Assembly: GCA_910584595.1 (NCBI GenBank)
Contig: CAJUBQ010000138.1
Span: 1 to 10,051 of the forward strand
DNA: 10,051 nucleotides
Source of the DNA: an uncultured Eubacterium sp.
GTDB taxonomy: Bacteria > Bacillota > Clostridia > Lachnospirales > Lachnospiraceae
Reading direction: 5' to 3'
Shown: in pieces, positions 6,302 through 10,051 of the stretch
Layout: each line of letters opens with the position of its first letter
Numbering within the stretch: the stretch's first letter is position 1
Made by a program: the position numbers and the translations under genes
The notes under the pieces: model-generated
The model's database searches: none
Seen by the model: only the letters and a program-made list of their open reading frames with translations
Told to the model about the DNA's origin: nothing

Positions 6302-7228
6302 ATGCAGAAAAAGACACCAGATTACGATAACGTATTTAAAACAATGAAAATGAAGCATAAGAGATTGTTTGTTCCTGTTATCAATGATGTTTTTGGTCGG
6401 GATTATCCAAAGGATGTAAAGGTGGACATTTTATCTTCGGAGGGGTATCTGACGGAAACGGAAACGGCAGATGGCAGTAAGGACATAGAGGAGCAGATTT
6501 CAGACTTCTTAATCAGAATAGAAAACGAGATATATCTTTTGGAATGCCAGAGTTATGATGATGGCTCTATGGCAATCAGGATAGCGGAATATGCTTTTAT
6601 TGTTGCCAGACAGTTTGCAGTATGGGATATCGGACACGCAACCATACCAATGCCGAGATTTTCAATTATTTATGTTAAGAGGACAGAACGAACACCAAAA
6701 ACAACGACGGTTACATTTACCTTTCCCGATGGGCAGACAGTGAATTATAAGTCAGATAATGTGATTCTGGAAGATTTTACAAAGGAGAAGGTTGTTGAAA
6801 AAAGATTATTTCCCTATATTCCGTTCTATATAGCGAGATATGAAAAGGAAATCGCATCAGAAGGAAATATCGAAAATGTAATTGAGGAACTTACATATTT
6901 TAGGGAAGAGATGATACGCCTGCATCAATCGGGTGAATTGTCGGATGATGAGCTGATAGATCTGAAAGGATTTGTAAACACTATCATTACACATATCACA
7001 AATGGAAATAAGAATGAAGAAAGGCTGGTGAATATAATGGGTGGTACAGTTATTGAAACGGAATCTGAAAGATTGATGTGTATGGGAGCTGCAAAGATGG
7101 TGGTTGAACTAGGGCAGGAGAATGGACTTGATGATGAAGTGATTTTGCGGCAAATGCAGGAAAAGATTGGGTTGACCTTGGAAAAAGCAAAATTTTATTT
7201 GGCGCAGTATGGTAAACAGCCGGTATAA
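6302..7228 (+). CDS. Rpn-family PD-(D/E)XK nuclease / transposase
   Basis: The 308-residue product matches the recombination-promoting nuclease (Rpn) group, often annotated as PD-(D/E)XK nuclease family transposase. Visible hallmarks are the N-terminal YDNVFKTM (8-15), the catalytic aspartate in SDFLIRIENE (D68), and the ExQS motif ECQS (81-84), followed by MAIRIAEYAF (90-99). Rpn proteins are DNA endonucleases that raise recombination in cells; homologues are numerous in gut Clostridia and often stand alone as cargo. The C-terminal 100 residues hold a charged helical region (EELTYFREEM) and a tail ending LEKAKFYLAQYGKQPV. The start at 6302 follows AAAGGAAAG and its own promoter. The gene is intact. 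A partial second copy of its C-terminal module follows in the same reading frame right after the stop. Confidence 0.85.
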   Translation: MQKKTPDYDNVFKTMKMKHKRLFVPVINDVFGRDYPKDVKVDILSSEGYLTETETADGSKDIEEQISDFLIRIENEIYLLECQSYDDGSMAIRIAEYAFIVARQFAVWDIGHATIPMPRFSIIYVKRTERTPKTTTVTFTFPDGQTVNYKSDNVILEDFTKEKVVEKRLFPYIPFYIARYEKEIASEGNIENVIEELTYFREEMIRLHQSGELSDDELIDLKGFVNTIITHITNGNKNEERLVNIMGGTVIETESERLMCMGAAKMVVELGQENGLDDEVILRQMQEKIGLTLEKAKFYLAQYGKQPV

Positions 7229-7483
7229 GGTTATGAAGTTGTCAACTTTATCCTCACACATACTCTGAATGGAGAGCGGGAAGAAAGACTGGGAAATAAT
7301 ATGGGTGGAACAGTTATTGAGACGGAGTCTGACAAGATCAAGATACAGGCTATTATTGAAATAGGACAGGAAGTTGGTCTTGCTGATGTAGAAATTTTGA
7401 AAAAGCTGCAAGAAAAAATTATTGGGCTGCCTTTAACGCGGGCAAAGACGTATTTGGCACAGTATGGAAATCGGCTTGGGTAA
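7229..7483 (+). pseudogene. C-terminal fragment of a second Rpn-type gene
   Basis: The 85 codons directly after the TAA of the intact gene, in the same frame, encode a second version of its C-terminal module. They include VNFILTHTLNG (compare FVNTIITHITNG), MGGTVIETES (identical to the first copy), and a final RAKTYLAQYGNRLG (compare KAKFYLAQYGKQPV). The N-terminal nuclease domain is missing, so this is a relic of a tandem duplication or of unequal recombination between two paralogues. An ATG at 7301 could start a 60-residue protein from this relic, but there is no convincing ribosome binding site. Divergence between copies shows the event is not recent, or that the two copies came from different paralogues. 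Confidence 0.7.
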
Positions 7484-7519
7484 AATTATCGAATTTGGAT
7501 AGAAATTTTAAGGTGAAGT

Positions 7520-7705
7520 AGGGAGAACAAGATATTTATTTGTCAAGCATTTGCGGATCTAGCAGAAAGAAGGGTTACGGAAGAGAAAAGGGCGTTTGCC
7601 CGGCGCTTGATTGCTAGAAGGAAATAGATTGTTGAGGAAATTGCAGAAGATGTTGGTTTGTCAGTCGAGGTGGTGAGAGATTTGGCGGGTTTGCAATTAG
7701 TGTAA
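7520..7705 (+). pseudogene. Decayed C-terminal tail of another nuclease/transposase-like gene
   Basis: Between TGA (7514-7516) and TAA (7703-7705) one frame reads ICQAFADLAERRVTEEKR, then AFARRLIARRK, an in-frame TAG at 7625-7627, then IVEEIAEDVGLSVEVVRDLA. The pattern of a charged helix and then a short repeat-like 'IAEDVGLSVEVV' helix-turn-helix is the common C-terminal tail of Rpn/PD-(D/E)XK transposase-type proteins in Clostridia. The nuclease domain is absent and the frame is broken by the TAG, so it is a relic. It is a different tail type from the neighbouring copies, suggesting repeated insertion of this family here. Confidence 0.5.
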
Positions 7706-7875
7706 ACTATAATTGATGAAATTATCATAGACGATTGTATAGATTTTGGTAGGATATTGAATGAAAAAGTATGATTTTATGTTGAATATTTCTAAGTGCG
7801 GTTTGTATTCACGTTTATATTATGTGTTTAATGTATTACAAGAAATGTAGCTTTATGGGAGATAAACGGAGTAAT
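7706..7875. other. A+T-rich intergenic stretch ahead of the DUF262 gene
   Basis: No gene is seen. A TATATT/TATTAT sequence at 7816-7823 could be a -10 box for the downstream gene, but no matching -35 is found at 16-18 bases. If it is the promoter, the in-frame ATG at 7822 cannot be the start codon. Confidence 0.25.
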
Positions 7876-9663
7876 ATGAAAGACTTATTAATACGAAATG
7901 AAAGTATACAATTATTGTTTAACTGGTATTGTAATGGAAAGTTTTGGGTAAATAGGAAATATCAACGAAAATTAGTATGGACACTGGAAGAAAAGCAGAA
8001 TTTTATTAATTCTATTGCTCGTTCATATCCGGTTCCGTTGTTTTTATTAGCTGATTTTGAAAGAAATGCAACTCAGTGCTATGAAATAATTGATGGAATG
8101 CAGCGTCTTGAAGCTATTTTTAGCTTTCTAAGAGGGGAATATATTGTTGAATTAGGAAAGAATATTGGATATTTCGATTTATCAACTATGGCTGAAACAA
8201 AAGCTTTACTGGATATAAATGAGTTAGAACAAAGGCGACCAATTCTTCCGAGGGAAGTATGCGTAGACATTGCAAATTATCAAATTCCTCTATCCATCAC
8301 ACATTTTGATGATAAGGAAATAGAAGAAATTTTTCGAAGAATAAATGCGACTGGAAGACAATTGTCAAGTCAGGATTTAAGACAAGCAGGTGCTACAGGA
8401 ATTTTTTCCACTATTGTGAGAAAGATATCTACTGAAATAAGACGGGATTCATCGCCTTCAGATATTTTACCGTTGTCAAAAATGCGGGAAATCAGTCTCT
8501 CATCGTCAGATTTACCTTATGGAGTAGATTTGAGAAAAGTTTTTTGGGTTAAGCAACAGATTATTACTATTAAAAATATGAGATTGTCAAGAGATGAGGA
8601 GTTAATTAGTTATTTACTGATTTATACTTTGCTTGGACCAACGGTATCACCAACGGCAAAAAACCTTAATATTATTTATGGGTTTGAAGATGATTCGGAA
8701 TTTCTTGTAAATAGATTAATGCAATCAATTGAACGTGAGGGAGTAAATAATATTATTACTCGATTTATGAGTGTTTTTGATGAATTTGAAAAAATTATAC
8801 AAGATTCTCAAATGTCTTTTAGTAGGCTGATTTTTAATGATGAAGCACATGGAAAAGGTAGAACATTTCAGGTAATATTTTTAGCTTTTTATAATATACT
8901 TACAAGTGGTAAAGAATTAGCAGATGCCGATAAGTTAATTAGCGTATTATCTGGAATAGGGGAACGAGAGTTTAGAGACATATCTTCTGATGTTTGGAAA
9001 GCATCATATCGAGATGAAAAGATTCGTGCTATTGAAGGAATAATTAAAGAGTGTTTTATAGATTCGAACGTGCAAAATCCAGCTATTGATAATTGGATTA
9101 GTAAACTAGAAAATCTATTAATGCAATCTAAGATTGAACAGCCTTTATTTGATTTGAAGATAGGGCTACATTCTATGCAAAATGATCAATATAACGAAGG
9201 TTGCTTGCATAAAATTATTAAAACGCTCACAGCTATGGCAAATACAGGTAAAAATACCATAGGCTATGTTATTGTTGGAGTTGCCGATAAAGAAAGTGAT
9301 TCTATAAAATATGAAAAGAAATATGGTATATCTGCTAAACAGTTTAATTCTTTTTTTATAACAGGCGTTGACGGAGAAATAGGAAAAAATTATAAAAGCG
9401 CGGATGAATATTTTAATAAAATTAGACAGGCTATAGAAAATGAGCCAATAGATGAATATGCAATTTCGTATATAACAAGGTATATGCGATTGGTAAATTA
9501 TTATGATAAAAGCATTTTGGTATTATCCTTGCAATCATCAGATAAGCCACTTCTATATGATAATAAGTTTTATGAGAGGCGAGCGGCAAATATTCATAAA
9601 ATTATTGATAATGAGGAGGTTTTGCCTAACGATATGATAGGATTGTTTGAGAGATTTAAATAA
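7876..9663 (+). CDS. DUF262 protein with C-terminal Schlafen-type AlbA_2 domain
   Basis: The product is 595 residues. The N-terminal DUF262 (GmrS/ParB-like) domain shows YQRKLVW (29-35), IIDGMQR (71-77, the DGxQR motif) and FRRINATG ... LSSQDLRQA (153-171). In GmrSD restriction systems DUF262 is the nucleotide-hydrolysing and DNA-acting part and is usually joined to a DUF1524 His-Asn-His nuclease. That nuclease is missing here. Instead, residues from about 420 match an AlbA_2 (Schlafen-like) domain: FDLKIGL (425-431), ANTGKN (455-460), IVGVAD (466-471) and FYERRAANIH (565-574). AlbA_2 domains act on nucleic acid; some Schlafen proteins cleave RNA. The usual ExK is DxK here (D426, K428). I chose ATG 7876 for its GGAG at four-base spacing; ATGs at 7822 and 7855 have no ribosome binding site. 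The gene is more A+T-rich than the integrase module, suggesting a separate origin. A solitary anti-phage effector is plausible but unproved. Confidence 0.82.
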   Translation: MKDLLIRNESIQLLFNWYCNGKFWVNRKYQRKLVWTLEEKQNFINSIARSYPVPLFLLADFERNATQCYEIIDGMQRLEAIFSFLRGEYIVELGKNIGYFDLSTMAETKALLDINELEQRRPILPREVCVDIANYQIPLSITHFDDKEIEEIFRRINATGRQLSSQDLRQAGATGIFSTIVRKISTEIRRDSSPSDILPLSKMREISLSSSDLPYGVDLRKVFWVKQQIITIKNMRLSRDEELISYLLIYTLLGPTVSPTAKNLNIIYGFEDDSEFLVNRLMQSIEREGVNNIITRFMSVFDEFEKIIQDSQMSFSRLIFNDEAHGKGRTFQVIFLAFYNILTSGKELADADKLISVLSGIGEREFRDISSDVWKASYRDEKIRAIEGIIKECFIDSNVQNPAIDNWISKLENLLMQSKIEQPLFDLKIGLHSMQNDQYNEGCLHKIIKTLTAMANTGKNTIGYVIVGVADKESDSIKYEKKYGISAKQFNSFFITGVDGEIGKNYKSADEYFNKIRQAIENEPIDEYAISYITRYMRLVNYYDKSILVLSLQSSDKPLLYDNKFYERRAANIHKIIDNEEVLPNDMIGLFERFK

Positions 9664-9724
9664 AAATGTAGAGAATGTGGAAAGCAAATAAGTTTAGCGG
9701 ATGAAAGCAGTTTATAATGTGTTC

Positions 9725-9762
9725 TGGTTCTATTATATCTGCTTGGTTCTACACTGGTTCTA
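9725..9762 (+). repeat. Three direct repeats of TGGTTCTA
   Basis: TGGTTCTA occurs exactly at 9725-9732, 9744-9751 and 9755-9762, with starts 19 and 11 bases apart, in non-coding DNA after the DUF262 gene. Eleven bases is one helical turn, so the last two would face the same side of the DNA. They could be protein-binding sites such as integrase arm sites. No other gene or obvious element lies in 9664-9885. Confidence 0.5.
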
Positions 9763-9885
9763 AAAGCAGTTGAAACGATATGGAGACAGTGTATTTTGTA
9801 GATTTAAGAGATGAAAAAGGGCGGAAAAATACTGGAATATAGGGGAAAAGACTCTCATGTGAGACGAGTTCGAATAAAAGGGTAA

Positions 9886-9928
9886 ATCCTCGCAAGTCTT
9901 GAAAAATCAAGGCTTGCGGGGATTTTTT
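9886..9928 (+). terminator. Strong intrinsic terminator
   Basis: A 17-bp stem pairs 9886-9902 with 9907-9923 around an AAAA loop, uninterrupted, with two G-U pairs. Its last T begins a run of six (9923-9928). It would end transcription from the left, about 220 bases after the DUF262 gene. It may equally be a host terminator next to which an element integrated. Confidence 0.85.
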
Positions 9929-9937
9929 AATTGTCGG

Positions 9938-9955
9938 TGGGTACGATTTGGGTAC
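9938..9955 (+). repeat. Paired TGGGTAC repeats, possible integrase arm sites
   Basis: TGGGTAC occurs at 9938-9944 and 9949-9955, exactly 11 bases apart, and each copy is followed by a similar gatt/agatt stretch. Short direct repeats of this kind and spacing lie just inside the attachment sites of many Firmicute tyrosine-integrase elements and bind the arm domain of the integrase. No second attachment site is seen in the window, so the assignment is inferred. Confidence 0.4.
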
Positions 9956-10051
9956 AGATTTTATTTAATAATTTCACTAACGGTGGAAAGAAGAAAAGTA
10001 AGCGTCAAATCCAACGCCCTACCTAAAATTTAAGCGCCGCTTAACTGCGAC
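9956..10051. other. Non-coding right edge with a short palindrome
   Basis: No gene of useful length is open on either strand. TTAAGCG-C-CGCTTAA at 10030-10044 is a perfect 7-1-7 dyad. The DNA here may already be host sequence outside the element, but the window ends too soon to tell. Confidence 0.3.

Noticed and set aside
7109..7411. 100-codon minus-strand frame over the Rpn duplicate region
   Set aside because: It is the antisense shadow of two related C-terminal modules and has no start signals.
7301..7483. 60-codon frame as a separate small gene
   Set aside because: The homology extends in frame upstream of this ATG to 7229, showing it is part of a relic rather than a gene of its own.
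9861..9880. gagttcgaataaa as a tRNA T-loop remnant at an attachment site
   Set aside because: The GTTCGAAT match is short, there is no acceptor or T-stem pairing around it and no CCA, so a tRNA 3' end is not supported.
9956..10051. C-terminal end of a leftward gene at the window edge
   Set aside because: Minus-strand frames are broken by stops within the last 100 bases; the longest piece is about 22 codons after an in-frame stop.

Overview
The window looks like accessory DNA from a low-G+C Gram-positive anaerobe of the Clostridia, most likely Lachnospiraceae. This rests on AGGAGG-type ribosome binding sites, A+T-rich codon choice, and gene families common in gut Clostridia (DUF6076, Rpn-type nucleases, tyrosine integrase with a small Xis-like helix-turn-helix partner). 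The genus cannot be fixed from the sequence. There are no rRNA, tRNA or CRISPR features and no recognisable housekeeping gene.

Layout. Positions 1-266 are insertion-sequence debris: an IS21-like end appears to have landed inside the transposase gene of an IS256-family element. A leftward DUF6076 gene with a four-cysteine motif (340-1722) follows. About 350 bases with several inverted repeats separate it from a rightward SF2 helicase-like gene (2070-4217). Next comes a recombination module: a 60-residue helix-turn-helix protein (4343-4525), an intrinsic terminator/attenuator, a tyrosine integrase (4586-5683), and an overlapping gene for a small mobilisation-like protein starting at GTG (5667-6104). 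A 27-codon ORF with a good ribosome binding site comes next.

The right half is cargo. It holds an intact Rpn/PD-(D/E)XK nuclease gene with its own promoter (6302-7228), then two decayed C-terminal fragments of related genes (7229-7483 and 7520-7705), then a large DUF262 protein with a C-terminal Schlafen-type AlbA_2 domain (7876-9663). The last 390 bases carry no gene. They contain three TGGTTCTA repeats, a very strong intrinsic terminator and two TGGGTAC repeats, which may be the right attachment region of the integrated element.

Interpretation. The integrase module probably moves, or once moved, an integrative element. The genes around it are of kinds often carried as cargo, with possible roles in defence or genome maintenance. 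The best candidate for an undescribed system is the DUF262-AlbA_2 fusion: DUF262 NTPase/nuclease modules occur in GmrSD-type DNA restriction, and Schlafen-like AlbA_2 domains occur in nucleic-acid-acting proteins. The DUF6076/helicase divergent pair is a second candidate. Functional links between genes are inferred from position only.
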